Shown here piece after piece: positions 27,669 through 36,375 of a DNA stretch of 64,000 bases. The number at the start of each line of letters is the position of its first letter. Position 1 is the stretch's first letter. The stretch is from Haematobacter massiliensis (lineage in GTDB: Bacteria; Pseudomonadota; Alphaproteobacteria; Rhodobacterales; Rhodobacteraceae): the NCBI RefSeq assembly GCF_000740795.1, contig NZ_JGYG01000011.1, positions 1-64,000 on the forward strand, read 5' to 3'. The translations under genes and the position numbers were made by a program. Below the pieces are notes generated by a model. The model was not told the DNA's origin and ran no database searches. It saw nothing but the letters and a program-made list of their open reading frames with translations.

Positions 27669-28592
27669 TCAGGAGGGCCGCGCTTCACCCATCAGCCAGT
27701 CACGGAAGGCCGCGAAGACCGGATTGGCGGCACTTCTGTCGGGGTAGAGAATGGCGTAGGGGCTTGCCACCCGCAGCCTGCGTTCCGAGGCGAGAAGCAG
27801 CCTGCCACGACGCAATTCCTCCTCCGCCACGACCTCGGGCACAAGCGCGGCGCCAAGGCCGGCAACCGCCGCCGTGACCAGCATGCCGAAATGCTCGAAG
27901 CGCGCGCCGCGCAGGATCGGCCGCGCATCCAGCCCCGCATCGCGGAACCAATCCAGCCAGAGCGTCGGCCGCGTCGATTGTTGAAGAAGCGGCAGGCGGG
28001 CGAGGGCCAGATCCGGCAACGGGCCCGTCACGACGGCGGGACTGGCAACGACGACGAGCTGCTCCTCCATCAACTCCGCCACATGGGCATCCGGCGGGCG
28101 ATGCTCCGCCCGCTGAATCGCCGCGTCGAACGGATCGTCGGTAAAATCGACAGGCGTCAGCCGCGAGGTGATGTCGAAGGTCACATCCGGCCGGAGCGCC
28201 CGGAACGCCGCAAGCCGGGGCACCAGCCAGGCCGAGCCGAAGGAGGGCAGCACCGCCAGCCGGATGACATCGCCATGGCCGCCGAACGCCATCACCGCAA
28301 CGGCGGCCTGATTGAGTTCCGCCAGTAGCCGCTCTGCATCCGGCAGAAACACCCGCCCTGCATCGGCCAGTACGAGCCGCCCCTTCACCCGGTGAAAGAG
28401 CCTCACCCCCAACCGATCCTCCAGCGTGTTGAGAGAGCGGCTGACAGCGCTTTGTGTCAGGTTCAACTCCTCCGCGGCGCGGGTCGTGGCGCCGGTGCGC
28501 GCGCAGGCGGCAAAGGTGGCGAGCTCCTGGATGGAAGGCAGGTAGGATTGTCGCATGGTATGAGGAAAACTCATCGAGATGCCATAAATCAT
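27669..28592 (-). CDS. gcdR: LysR-family regulator of glutaryl-CoA degradation
   Basis: LysR-type regulator of 307 residues. The N-terminal helix-turn-helix includes TTRAAEELNLTQSAVSRSLN, and the effector domain begins near residue 105. It is divergent from gcdH across 57 bp, the standard arrangement for a LysR activator of the adjacent pathway; GcdR of Pseudomonas controls gcdHG in the same way. I chose the ATG at 28592 because GAAGGA lies eight bases upstream; internal ATGs at 28574 and 28556 have no such site. The frame stays open far upstream, antisense to gcdH, but that part is not protein-like. Confidence 0.87.
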   Translation of the reverse strand: MIYGISMSFPHTMRQSYLPSIQELATFAACARTGATTRAAEELNLTQSAVSRSLNTLEDRLGVRLFHRVKGRLVLADAGRVFLPDAERLLAELNQAAVAVMAFGGHGDVIRLAVLPSFGSAWLVPRLAAFRALRPDVTFDITSRLTPVDFTDDPFDAAIQRAEHRPPDAHVAELMEEQLVVVASPAVVTGPLPDLALARLPLLQQSTRPTLWLDWFRDAGLDARPILRGARFEHFGMLVTAAVAGLGAALVPEVVAEEELRRGRLLLASERRLRVASPYAILYPDRSAANPVFAAFRDWLMGEARPS

Positions 28593-28649
28593 CGTTAGCA
28601 TCCTTCGCGCGGGAGGAGTAGATCCTGCGCCAAGCAGAGGAGACCCGCC

Positions 28650-29876
28650 ATGAACGACATGCAAAAGCCCAAGCTCAAGGCCAAGGACGCGCCGGACCTG
28701 ACTTCCTTCACCTGGGACGACCCCTTCCGGCTGGAGACCCAGCTGACGGAGGAGGAACGGATGCTGCGCGACGCGGCGCACGCCTTCGCGCAGGACCGGC
28801 TGATGCCGCGGGTTCAGAAAGCTTTCGCCGAAGAGCATACCGACCCGGCGATCTTCCGCGAGATGGGCGAGGCCGGCCTGCTCGGCGTGACGATTCCCGA
28901 GGAATACGGCGGGCTTGGCGCGGGCTATGTCTCCTACGGGCTGGTCGCGCGTGAAGTGGAGCGCGTGGATTCCGGCTACCGCTCCATGATGTCGGTGCAG
29001 TCGTCGCTGGTCATGTATCCGATCTATGCCTATGGCTCGGAAGAACAGCGCAAGAAGTATCTGCCGAAGCTCTCCTCCGGTGAGTGGATCGGCTGTTTTG
29101 GCCTGACCGAGCCGGACGCAGGCTCCGACCCCGGCGGCATGAAGACGCGGGCGATCAAGACCGACAGCGGCTATCGCCTGATCGGGTCGAAGATGTGGAT
29201 CTCCAACTCTCCCATCGCCGATGTCTTTGTCGTCTGGGCGAAGTCCGAGGCCCATGGCGGGAAGATCCGCGGTTTCGTGCTCGAAAAGGGCATGAAGGGC
29301 CTGTCGGCGCCGAAGATTCAGGGCAAGCTCTCGCTCCGCGCTTCCATCACCGGTGAGATCGTGATGGACAATGTGGAAGTCGGTGAAGACGCGCTGCTGC
29401 CGAATGTCGAAGGGCTGAAGGGCCCGTTCGGCTGCCTCAACCGCGCGCGTTACGGCATCTCTTGGGGGGCGCTGGGCGCGGCCGAATTCTGCTGGCACGC
29501 GGCGCGGCAGTATGGCCTCGACCGCAAGCAGTTCGGCAAGCCGCTCGCTCAGACGCAGCTCTTCCAGCTGAAGCTCGCCAACATGATGACCGAGATCTCG
29601 CTGGGGCTTCAGGCATCGCTCCGCGTGGGCCGTCTGATGGATGAGGCCGCCGCCGCGCCGGAGATGATCTCCATCATCAAGCGCAACAACTGCGGCAAGG
29701 CGCTGGATATCGCCCGGATGGCCCGCGACATGCACGGCGGCAACGGCATCTCCGAGGAGTTCCACGTCATCCGCCACATGGTGAACCTCGAGACGGTGAA
29801 CACCTATGAGGGCACCCACGACGTGCACGCGCTGATCCTGGGCCGGGCGCAGACAGGCCTTCAGGCGTTCTTCTGA
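28650..29876 (+). CDS. gcdH: glutaryl-CoA dehydrogenase
   Basis: FAD-dependent acyl-CoA dehydrogenase of 408 residues that oxidises and decarboxylates glutaryl-CoA to crotonyl-CoA in lysine, tryptophan and glutarate catabolism. Signatures: [17 protein letters not shown] (near residue 82), [16 protein letters not shown] (near 150) and catalytic base E387 in [16 protein letters not shown]. The match to the glutaryl-CoA branch is strong. It overlaps the CoA-transferase gene by one base. Confidence 0.94.
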   Translation: MNDMQKPKLKAKDAPDLTSFTWDDPFRLETQLTEEERMLRDAAHAFAQDRLMPRVQKAFAEEHTDPAIFREMGEAGLLGVTIPEEYGGLGAGYVSYGLVAREVERVDSGYRSMMSVQSSLVMYPIYAYGSEEQRKKYLPKLSSGEWIGCFGLTEPDAGSDPGGMKTRAIKTDSGYRLIGSKMWISNSPIADVFVVWAKSEAHGGKIRGFVLEKGMKGLSAPKIQGKLSLRASITGEIVMDNVEVGEDALLPNVEGLKGPFGCLNRARYGISWGALGAAEFCWHAARQYGLDRKQFGKPLAQTQLFQLKLANMMTEISLGLQASLRVGRLMDEAAAAPEMISIIKRNNCGKALDIARMARDMHGGNGISEEFHVIRHMVNLETVNTYEGTHDVHALILGRAQTGLQAFF

Positions 29877-31042
29877 TGGGGGCGCCGCTCGAAGGACTGA
29901 AGGTCGTCGAGCTTGCCCGCATCCTGGCCGGCCCCTGGGCCGGTCAGGTGCTCGCCGATCTCGGGGCGGAAGTGGTGAAGGTGGAGGCGCCCGAGGGCGA
30001 CGATACCCGGCGCTGGGGTCCACCCTTCGTGGAGCGTGAGACGCCGGATGGCGGTTCGGAACGCTCCGCCGCCTATTTCCACGCCTGCAACCGGGGCAAG
30101 CATTCCGTGATCGCGGATTTCCGCAATCCCGCGGATCTGGATTTCGTCCGCCGTCTGATCTCGGAAGCGGATGTGGTCATCGAAAACTTCAAGGTAGGCG
30201 GGCTTGCGAAATACGGGCTGGATTACGCAAGCCTTGCAGCGCTCAACCCGCGTCTGATCTACGCATCCATCACCGGTTTCGGACAAACCGGGCCATATCG
30301 TAATCGCGCAGGCTACGATTTCATGATCCAGGGCATGGCGGGGATCATGGACCTGACCGGCGATCCGGCGGGCGAGCCGCAGAAGATCGGTGTCGCCTTC
30401 GCCGATATCTTCACCGGGCTTTACGCGGTGATCGGTATTCAGGCGGCGCTGGCGGAGCGGGAAAAGACGGGGCAGGGACAGCACGTGGATCTCGCGCTCT
30501 TTGACTGTCTCACCGGGGTATTGGCAAACCAGGCGATGAACTATTTCGTTTCCGGTGTCGCGCCGCACCGGATGGGCAATGCGCATCCGAACATCACGCC
30601 TTATGCCACCTTTCCGGTGGCGGATGGCTGGTTCATCCTCGCCGTCGGCAATGACGGACAGTTCCGGCGCTTTTGCGATGTCATCGGGCGCCCCGATCTC
30701 GGCGCGGACCCGGCCTATGCGACGAATGCCCTCCGCCTGGAGCGGCGAGCCGAGCTGACGGAGGCGATTGCCGCGGCGACCCTCCGCTGGCAGCGTGACG
30801 ACTTGCTGGCCGCGCTCGAGGCCGCGACAGTGCCCGCAGGGCCGATCAACAGCCTGTCCGATGTTTTTGCCGACCCGCAGATCGCCGCGCGCGGCATGAG
30901 GATAGAGGCTGAGGGTATTCCAGGGCTTCGGACGCCGATAACCTTTTCGTCCAGCGAACTGGCGCTCGATCATGCGTCGCCGCTTCTCGGGGCGGACGAT
31001 GCGGCAATCCGCGCGCGCCTCTCGCAAGGGGCCGATAGCTGA
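29876..31042 (+). CDS. gcdG: CaiB/BaiF CoA transferase, probably glutarate CoA-transferase
   Basis: Family III CoA transferase of 388 residues. The N-terminal GLKVVELARILAGPWAGQ and the following VVKVEAPEGDDTR are diagnostic; the catalytic Asp is probably D210 in VDLALFDCLTG. It would load CoA onto glutarate (succinyl-CoA donor) to feed GcdH. Its start overlaps the gcdH stop (TGATG), indicating coupled translation. The specific substrate is inferred from position. Confidence 0.88.
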   Translation: MGAPLEGLKVVELARILAGPWAGQVLADLGAEVVKVEAPEGDDTRRWGPPFVERETPDGGSERSAAYFHACNRGKHSVIADFRNPADLDFVRRLISEADVVIENFKVGGLAKYGLDYASLAALNPRLIYASITGFGQTGPYRNRAGYDFMIQGMAGIMDLTGDPAGEPQKIGVAFADIFTGLYAVIGIQAALAEREKTGQGQHVDLALFDCLTGVLANQAMNYFVSGVAPHRMGNAHPNITPYATFPVADGWFILAVGNDGQFRRFCDVIGRPDLGADPAYATNALRLERRAELTEAIAAATLRWQRDDLLAALEAATVPAGPINSLSDVFADPQIAARGMRIEAEGIPGLRTPITFSSSELALDHASPLLGADDAAIRARLSQGADS

Positions 31043-31156
31043 AACCTGGGCGCGGGGGACGCCCCCCCGCGACCCCCGACGTCACCGTTCCGCAACCTGC
31101 CAGCTCTCTCCGGCAGCGGCTCGGGGGGATCCGGGGGATTATACCCAACGAATAGC

Positions 31157-31187
31157 AGAAAGCGGGGAGATTGCTCCCCCGCTTTCT
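31157..31187. terminator. probable bidirectional terminator between gcdG and ilvN
   Basis: AGAAAGCGGGG and CCCCGCTTTCT form a perfect 11-bp stem with a 9-base loop between two convergent genes. The arms end in short A/T runs on each side rather than a long U tract, so termination in both directions is plausible but not certain. Confidence 0.6.
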
Positions 31188-31190
31188 CCG

Positions 31191-31748
31191 TCAATTGCCG
31201 CGGCGCAGCGCGGCGACACCTGTGCGCGCGAGTTCGATCAGCCCGAGCGGACGCATCAGATCGGCAAAGGCATCGACCTTCTCCGGCGTCCCGGTGATTT
31301 CGAAGACAAAGCTCTCCAGCGTCGAATCCACCACTTTCGCGCGGAAGATATCCGCCAGCCGCAGCGCCTCCACCCGCTTCTCACCGGTGTTCTTCACCTT
31401 GATGAGCGCAAGCTCCCGCTCCACCGCCGCGCCTTCCACGGTCAGGTCGTGCACCTCGTGCACAGGCACGATGCGGCCGAGCTGCGCCTTGATCTGCTCG
31501 ATGACCTGCGGGGTACCGGTGGTGACGATGGTAATCCGGCTCAAGTGGCCGGTGTGGTCCGTTTCCGCCACGGTCAGGCTGTCGATGTTGTAGCCCCGCC
31601 CGGAAAACAGCCCCACGACCCGCGCCAGAACACCGGATTCGTTGTCCACCAGCACGGTCAGCGTATGCCGCTCGCTCACATCCGCATTGGGATCGCGAAG
31701 ATCGTAGGCGGAATGCCCGGTCGAGGTCTGCATGAGGTTCAGCGCCAT
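31191..31748 (-). CDS. ilvN: acetolactate synthase small (regulatory) subunit
   Basis: Regulatory subunit of 185 residues. The N-terminal ACT domain (about residues 27-100) contains HTLTVLVDNESGVLARVVGL, which binds valine for feedback inhibition. The second domain completes the IlvH/IlvN fold. It activates the catalytic subunit encoded 11 bp upstream in the operon. Confidence 0.95.
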   Translation of the reverse strand: MALNLMQTSTGHSAYDLRDPNADVSERHTLTVLVDNESGVLARVVGLFSGRGYNIDSLTVAETDHTGHLSRITIVTTGTPQVIEQIKAQLGRIVPVHEVHDLTVEGAAVERELALIKVKNTGEKRVEALRLADIFRAKVVDSTLESFVFEITGTPEKVDAFADLMRPLGLIELARTGVAALRRGN

Positions 31749-31759
31749 GATCGTTCTCC

Positions 31760-33571
31760 TCAGACCAGAACTGCGCCCTGGGCGCCGATTGCATCCGCCG
31801 GGTCGGCATCGCCGAGCAGCATTTCGTTATGCGGTTTGCCCGACGGGATCATCGGGAAACAGTTCTCATGCTTCTCGACCATGCAGTCGAAGATCACCGG
31901 CCCGTCATGAGCGATCATCTCGCGGATCGCATCGTCCAGATCGGCGGGATCGGTGCACAGGATGCCCTTCGCGCCGAAGGCTTCCGCCAGCTTGACGAAA
32001 TCCGGCAGCGATTCGGACCAGGAGTGCGAATAGCGCTCGCCATGCAGAAGCTGCTGCCACTGCCGCACCATGCCCAGCCGCTCATTGTTGAGGATGAACT
32101 GCTTCACCGGCAGGCGGAACTGCATGGCCGTGCCCATCTCCTGCATGTTCATCAGCCACGAAGCCTCGCCCGCGACATTGACGACCAGGGCATCGGGATG
32201 GGCCATCTGCACACCGATGGAAGCAGGGAAACCGTAGCCCATCGTGCCCAGCCCCCCGGAGGTCATCCAGCGGTTCGGTTCGTCGAAATGCAGGAACTGC
32301 GCCGCCCACATCTGATGCTGCCCGACCTCGGTGGTGATGTAGCGGTCCATCCCGCGGGTCAGCGCTTCCAGCCGCTGGAGCGCATATTGCGGTTTGATCG
32401 TCGTGTCGGACCCGCGATAGGCGAGGCAGTTGACCGCCTTCCACTCCGCGATCTGACGCCACCAGCGGGCGAGACCCTCGCGGTTCACCTTCGAGCCGCG
32501 TTCCTTCCAGATGCGGAGGATATCGAACAGCACCGATCCGACGTCGCCCACGATGGGCAGATCCACCCGAACGGTCTTGTTGATGGAGGAAGGGTCGATA
32601 TCGACATGCGCCTTGATCGAGCCGGGGGAGAAGTCCGCGAGCCGCCCGGTAATCCGGTCGTCGAAGCGCGCGCCCAGATTGATCATCAGATCGCAGCCGT
32701 GCATGGCGAGGTTGGCCTCGTAGAGACCATGCATGCCGAGCATCCCGAGCCAGCCCTTGCCCGACGCCGGATAGGCCCCGAGGCCCATCAGCGTGGATGT
32801 GACCGGGAAGCCGGCCGCGTCGGCGAATTCGCGCAGCAGGCGGCTCGCCTCCCGCCCGGCGTTGATGACCCCGCCGCCGGTATAAAGCACCGGACGTTCC
32901 GCCGTCTCGATCAGCTCGACCAGACGCAGGATCTGCGTGGCGTCGCCCCGGACCTGAGGCTTGTAGGGATCGCTGTCCTTGGGCTTCGGCCGGCGATAGG
33001 AGCCGGTGGCGAACTGGACGTCCTTCGGGATGTCGATCAGCACCGGGCCGGGGCGGCCGGTCGTGGCGACGTGGAAGGCGCGGTGCAGCGTCTCTGCCAG
33101 CTTGTCGGTATCCTTGACCAGCCAGTTGTGCTTGGTGCAGGGGCGCGTGATGCCGACGGTATCCGCCTCCTGAAAGCCGTCGGTGCCGATCATGAAGGTC
33201 GGCACCTGACCGGACATCACGACGATCGGAATGGAATCGAGCAGTGCATCCGTCAGTCCCGTGACCGCATTGGTGGCACCGGGGCCGGAGGTGACCAGCA
33301 CGACGCCCGGCTTGCCCGTGGACCGCGCATAGCCTTCGGCGGCATGCACCGCCGCCTGCTCGTGCCGGACGAGGACGTGGCGGATCTGGTTCTGCTGGAA
33401 CAGCTCGTCATAGATCGGCAGCACAGCGCCGCCGGGATAGCCGAAGATCACCTCGACCCCTTGATCGCGCAATGCCTGCACGATGATCTTAGCGCCTGTC
33501 AGGGCCTCACCGTTCGCGGGGCCTCGGGCGTAACGTGCGCCCTCCATCTGGCCGGGTTTCTCCGCTGTCAT
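31760..33571 (-). CDS. ilvB: acetolactate synthase large (catalytic) subunit
   Basis: Thiamine-diphosphate enzyme of 603 residues that forms acetolactate or acetohydroxybutyrate, the first common step of valine, leucine and isoleucine synthesis. The catalytic Glu lies in VRHEQAAVHAAEGYAR (near residue 73). The C-terminal ThDP motif reads GEASWLMN and continues to LNNERLGMVRQWQQLLHG. GGAGG precedes the ATG. An attenuator with leader peptide precedes it, so expression should follow branched-chain aminoacyl-tRNA supply. Confidence 0.96.
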   Translation of the reverse strand: MTAEKPGQMEGARYARGPANGEALTGAKIIVQALRDQGVEVIFGYPGGAVLPIYDELFQQNQIRHVLVRHEQAAVHAAEGYARSTGKPGVVLVTSGPGATNAVTGLTDALLDSIPIVVMSGQVPTFMIGTDGFQEADTVGITRPCTKHNWLVKDTDKLAETLHRAFHVATTGRPGPVLIDIPKDVQFATGSYRRPKPKDSDPYKPQVRGDATQILRLVELIETAERPVLYTGGGVINAGREASRLLREFADAAGFPVTSTLMGLGAYPASGKGWLGMLGMHGLYEANLAMHGCDLMINLGARFDDRITGRLADFSPGSIKAHVDIDPSSINKTVRVDLPIVGDVGSVLFDILRIWKERGSKVNREGLARWWRQIAEWKAVNCLAYRGSDTTIKPQYALQRLEALTRGMDRYITTEVGQHQMWAAQFLHFDEPNRWMTSGGLGTMGYGFPASIGVQMAHPDALVVNVAGEASWLMNMQEMGTAMQFRLPVKQFILNNERLGMVRQWQQLLHGERYSHSWSESLPDFVKLAEAFGAKGILCTDPADLDDAIREMIAHDGPVIFDCMVEKHENCFPMIPSGKPHNEMLLGDADPADAIGAQGAVLV

Positions 33572-33600
33572 CTCAGATCCTCCGCCGTTCGTCTCGGCAA

Positions 33601-33632
33601 ATAAAAAAGCCCCCGGAGTGATACTCGGGGGC
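33601..33632 (-). terminator. ilvB attenuator terminator
   Basis: Reading the minus strand, GCCCCCGAGT and ACTC-GGGGGC form a strong hairpin (one bulged base) followed by six T residues, a textbook intrinsic terminator. It sits between the leader peptide gene and ilvB, about 30 bp before the ilvB start codon, where only regulated readthrough allows ilvBN expression. Confidence 0.9.
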
Positions 33633-33656
33633 GCATGGGACGGAAATACGGCTTCC

Positions 33657-33704
33657 TTAACGGACCATGCGCCAACTTCCTACGATTACGATAAGGCCGT
33701 TCAT
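33657..33704 (-). CDS. ilvL: ilvB leader peptide
   Basis: Fifteen-codon peptide MNGLIVIVGSWRMVR. The run Leu-Ile-Val-Ile-Val at residues 4-8 consists entirely of the branched-chain amino acids made by the pathway. AAGGGGG lies upstream of its ATG. Stalling of the ribosome in this run when charged Leu-, Ile- or Val-tRNA is scarce would allow an antiterminator to form in place of the terminator at 33601-33632. It is too short for standard gene finders. Confidence 0.85.
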   Translation of the reverse strand: MNGLIVIVGSWRMVR

Positions 33705-33866
33705 GTCTCGCCCCCTTGGATGGCGTCCTCATCGCATGAGCGGATGGCATCGTCAACCCAAAAGCGCAACGATCTGTCGGTGATGTGAGGCAGGCTTTCC
33801 ACAAGTTGCGCATGCGATGGAGGGCTGGCTTTCACCGGCGGCAAGGCTACCCTGCAGTCGGGCAGT

Positions 33867-34844
33867 ATGACGGAGGCGATGATGGCGCTCGAAGACGCGA
33901 AGACCGAAGTAGACACCGCTATCACGCGGAGGGATGCGCGGGGCCTTTCCTATGAAAACGCCTTCGGTGGCGCGACATCCTTCCTGCGGCGGCGCTATAC
34001 CAAGGATCTGGCCGGATACGATCTTGCGGTTACCGGCGTGCCCTTCGATCAGGCCGTGACCCATCGCCCCGGAACGCGGTTCGGACCGCGCGCGATCCGG
34101 GAGGCATCCACGCTCCAGGCCTTCGACCCGCCCTATGGCTGGGGGTTCGATCCGCTGTCGGATTTTTCCATCGCCGATTATGGCGATCTCGCCTTCGACT
34201 ATGCCCGTCCGGCGGAGTTCCCCGAGACGCTGGCCGCCCATATCCGCGGCATCCACGATCAGGGGGCGGCGGTGATCGCGCTTGGCGGCGATCATTCGAT
34301 CAGCCACCCGATCCTGCGCGCCCATGCGGAGCGGTTCGGGCCGCTCGCGCTCATCCACTTCGACGCGCATTCCGATACATGGGCCGATGACGACACGGGC
34401 CGGATTGATCATGGCACGATGTTCTACAAGGCGGTGAAGGAGGGGGTGATCGACGTCGCGCATTCGGTGCAGGTTGGGTTGCGCACCACGAATGCCGACA
34501 CGCTCGGCCTCCATATCATCGACGCGTTCGACGTGCATGAAACCAGCCCCCGCGCCGTGGCGGAGAAAGTCCGAAGCATCGTGGAGGATCGGCCGGTCTA
34601 TGTCAGCTTCGACATCGATTGCCTCGATCCCGCCTATGCTCCGGGAACCGGAACGCCGGTGTGGGGCGGCCTGTCGTCTGCGCAGGCGGCGATCATCCTG
34701 CGGCGGCTCGCGGGTATCAACATGGTTGGCGGCGACGTGGTGGAAGTGTCGCCGCCCTATGACACGGCGGGCATCACGGCAGTCGCCGGAGCGCATGTGG
34801 CGACGGAGCTGATCTGCCTCTGGGCCTGGCCCCGCCGCCGCTAG
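33867..34844 (+). CDS. speB: agmatinase (ureohydrolase family)
   Basis: Manganese ureohydrolase of up to 325 residues that splits agmatine to putrescine and urea. All metal-binding motifs are present: GGDHSISH (near residue 138), HFDAHSDT (near 162) and SFDIDCLDPAYAPG (near 250). Close relatives include guanidinobutyrase, so substrate is not certain. The start may be 33867 or the double ATG at 33879/33882, which has a better placed GGAGG. No neighbour belongs to the same pathway. Confidence 0.88.
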   Translation: MTEAMMALEDAKTEVDTAITRRDARGLSYENAFGGATSFLRRRYTKDLAGYDLAVTGVPFDQAVTHRPGTRFGPRAIREASTLQAFDPPYGWGFDPLSDFSIADYGDLAFDYARPAEFPETLAAHIRGIHDQGAAVIALGGDHSISHPILRAHAERFGPLALIHFDAHSDTWADDDTGRIDHGTMFYKAVKEGVIDVAHSVQVGLRTTNADTLGLHIIDAFDVHETSPRAVAEKVRSIVEDRPVYVSFDIDCLDPAYAPGTGTPVWGGLSSAQAAIILRRLAGINMVGGDVVEVSPPYDTAGITAVAGAHVATELICLWAWPRRR

Positions 34845-35714
34845 TCAGCCGCGAAGCAGCGCCATGAAGGCGGGCCAGGCCTCCGGGTCCGCCACCGTCT
34901 TGTCGCGGCAGAGGGCGTTGCAGAAGCCGAAGACCCGCTCCTCGGCCTTCAGGAAATGCGTGACCGGGCGACCGGAATAGGGGCAGGACGCGTTCTCTGC
35001 CGGACCCTGTTCGACCGCCTCGGCAGGGATTGGCGCGGGGCCGGGCCAAGGGCGGCGGGGGTAGTCGCGCCGATAGACCGCCTGATCGGGGAGGTCGACC
35101 ATCGCCATCGCGCGCCAGCGGCGGAAGGAGGGGTGGGAAAGATGCGCCTGCATATAGGCGAGTGCCTCCGGTCCCACGGGCAGATTGTAAGTGGCGATCC
35201 GCGCCGCGATCGGCGCGAAAAAGACATCCGCCGCCGAATAGGCACCGCAGAGCCACGGACCATTGCTCATCGTTTCCTGTCTTGCGCCCGACCAGATGGT
35301 TTCGATCCGCGCGAGGTCGGCCAGCGCGGCCTCCGGTGGGCTGCTGTCCGTATAGGACGCCCTGAGATTCATCGTGCAGTAATCGCGGAGCGCCGCGAAA
35401 CCCGCATGCATCTCTGCCGCCAGACGTCGCGCCACGGCGCGGGCCGCTGGCGCAGCGGGCCAAAGACCGGCGCTCGGCTCCCGCGAGGCGAGTTCCTCCG
35501 CTATGGCGATGGTATCGGAGATAACGGTGCCCTCCGCGGTGCGGATCACCGGAACCGTGCGGGCGGGGGGGAAGGCGCCAAGGGCAGTTGCGAAATCCGC
35601 GGTATACATCGGCACCGCCGTCGTCTTCACCGGAATACCGAAAGCATCGAACAGCAGCCAGCCCCGCAGCGACCAGCTCGAATAGGCGCGGTCGCCGATC
35701 AATAGTTCATACAT
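34845..35714 (-). CDS. glutathione S-transferase fused to a Cys-rich tail
   Basis: Protein of 289 residues. The first 215 are a GST: a thioredoxin-like N-terminal half with YSSWSLRGWLL (residues 11-21) in place of the catalytic loop and an all-helical C-terminal half. The last 46 residues form a separate module with C244, C265 and C269 (CPYSGRP, then GFCNALCRDKT and ADPEAWP), a pattern like TRASH/YHS metal-binding domains. The fusion is longer than ordinary GSTs (about 200-220). Role unknown; detoxification or metal handling is possible. Confidence 0.8.
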   Translation of the reverse strand: MYELLIGDRAYSSWSLRGWLLFDAFGIPVKTTAVPMYTADFATALGAFPPARTVPVIRTAEGTVISDTIAIAEELASREPSAGLWPAAPAARAVARRLAAEMHAGFAALRDYCTMNLRASYTDSSPPEAALADLARIETIWSGARQETMSNGPWLCGAYSAADVFFAPIAARIATYNLPVGPEALAYMQAHLSHPSFRRWRAMAMVDLPDQAVYRRDYPRRPWPGPAPIPAEAVEQGPAENASCPYSGRPVTHFLKAEERVFGFCNALCRDKTVADPEAWPAFMALLRG

Positions 35715-35790
35715 CGCAGTCTCCCGTTGTGCCGCTTCAGTTAGCCGGAGGGAGGGCGATCATGGAAATGCGGATTTGTCGTCCGGTTCA

Positions 35791-36375
35791 TCAGGGATCG
35801 TGATGGAAACGCCGGTTGGCGAACAGACAGTGGCGCTGACCGGCGCTGATATCGACGCGGGAAAGGGAAAGCGGCGCGATGGGCTGGCTGAACGCTTCGA
35901 CTGCGGTCTGGCCGTTCGCGCGCTGAAGCTCCGAGAGGATTACTCCGAAATGGGCAACACAGACGATGTCCCGCCCCGGATGCAGCAGGGTGAGCCTGTC
36001 CACCGTCTCCGCCACGCGCTGACAGAGCGTGTTCCAACTCTCCCCACCGGGCGGGGCGATATCGCCCGGCTGCTCCCAATAGCGGCGCGCAAGTGCGCCA
36101 TGCCGCGCCGACACCTCATCCGCGGTGAGTTGCTCCCAGTCTCCGAACCCGATTTCCCGCAGGCCGGCCTCGTGTGGAAGGCGGGTTCCGGGTATCAGGT
36201 CCGCCGTCGCCACGGCCCGCCTGAGGTCGGAGGAGATAACAAGGGCCTGCTCAGGCAGTGCGGCGATAAGGCGCTCAATGGTGCCGCTGTCGCTGAGATC
36301 TGCGGGCAGGTCCGTCCATCCTACCATCCCCTTGGCATGGGTCGGCCCATGTCGCACCCACCACCAGCGGGTCAC
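35791..36375 (-). CDS. histidine phosphatase, probable alpha-ribazole phosphatase
   Basis: Phosphoglycerate-mutase-fold phosphatase of 194 residues with the RHG motif VRHGPTH near residue 7 and the second catalytic His in CVAHFGVI near 140. Its start overlaps the end of cobU by 4 bp, so the two are co-translated. That points to CobC-type removal of phosphate in the cobalamin nucleotide-loop pathway. A general histidine phosphatase cannot be excluded. Confidence 0.8.
   Translation of the reverse strand: MTRWWWVRHGPTHAKGMVGWTDLPADLSDSGTIERLIAALPEQALVISSDLRRAVATADLIPGTRLPHEAGLREIGFGDWEQLTADEVSARHGALARRYWEQPGDIAPPGGESWNTLCQRVAETVDRLTLLHPGRDIVCVAHFGVILSELQRANGQTAVEAFSQPIAPLSLSRVDISAGQRHCLFANRRFHHDP

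Noticed and set aside
28593-30023. Upstream extension of the LysR frame antisense to gcdH (total 784 codons)
   Set aside because: The extension has shadow composition and lies opposite a well-conserved dehydrogenase; a good ribosome binding site marks the LysR start at 28592.
31829-33604. 591-codon plus-strand frame opposite ilvB
   Set aside because: Antisense shadow; rich in Arg/His/Gly with no motifs, and it would run through the ilv attenuator.
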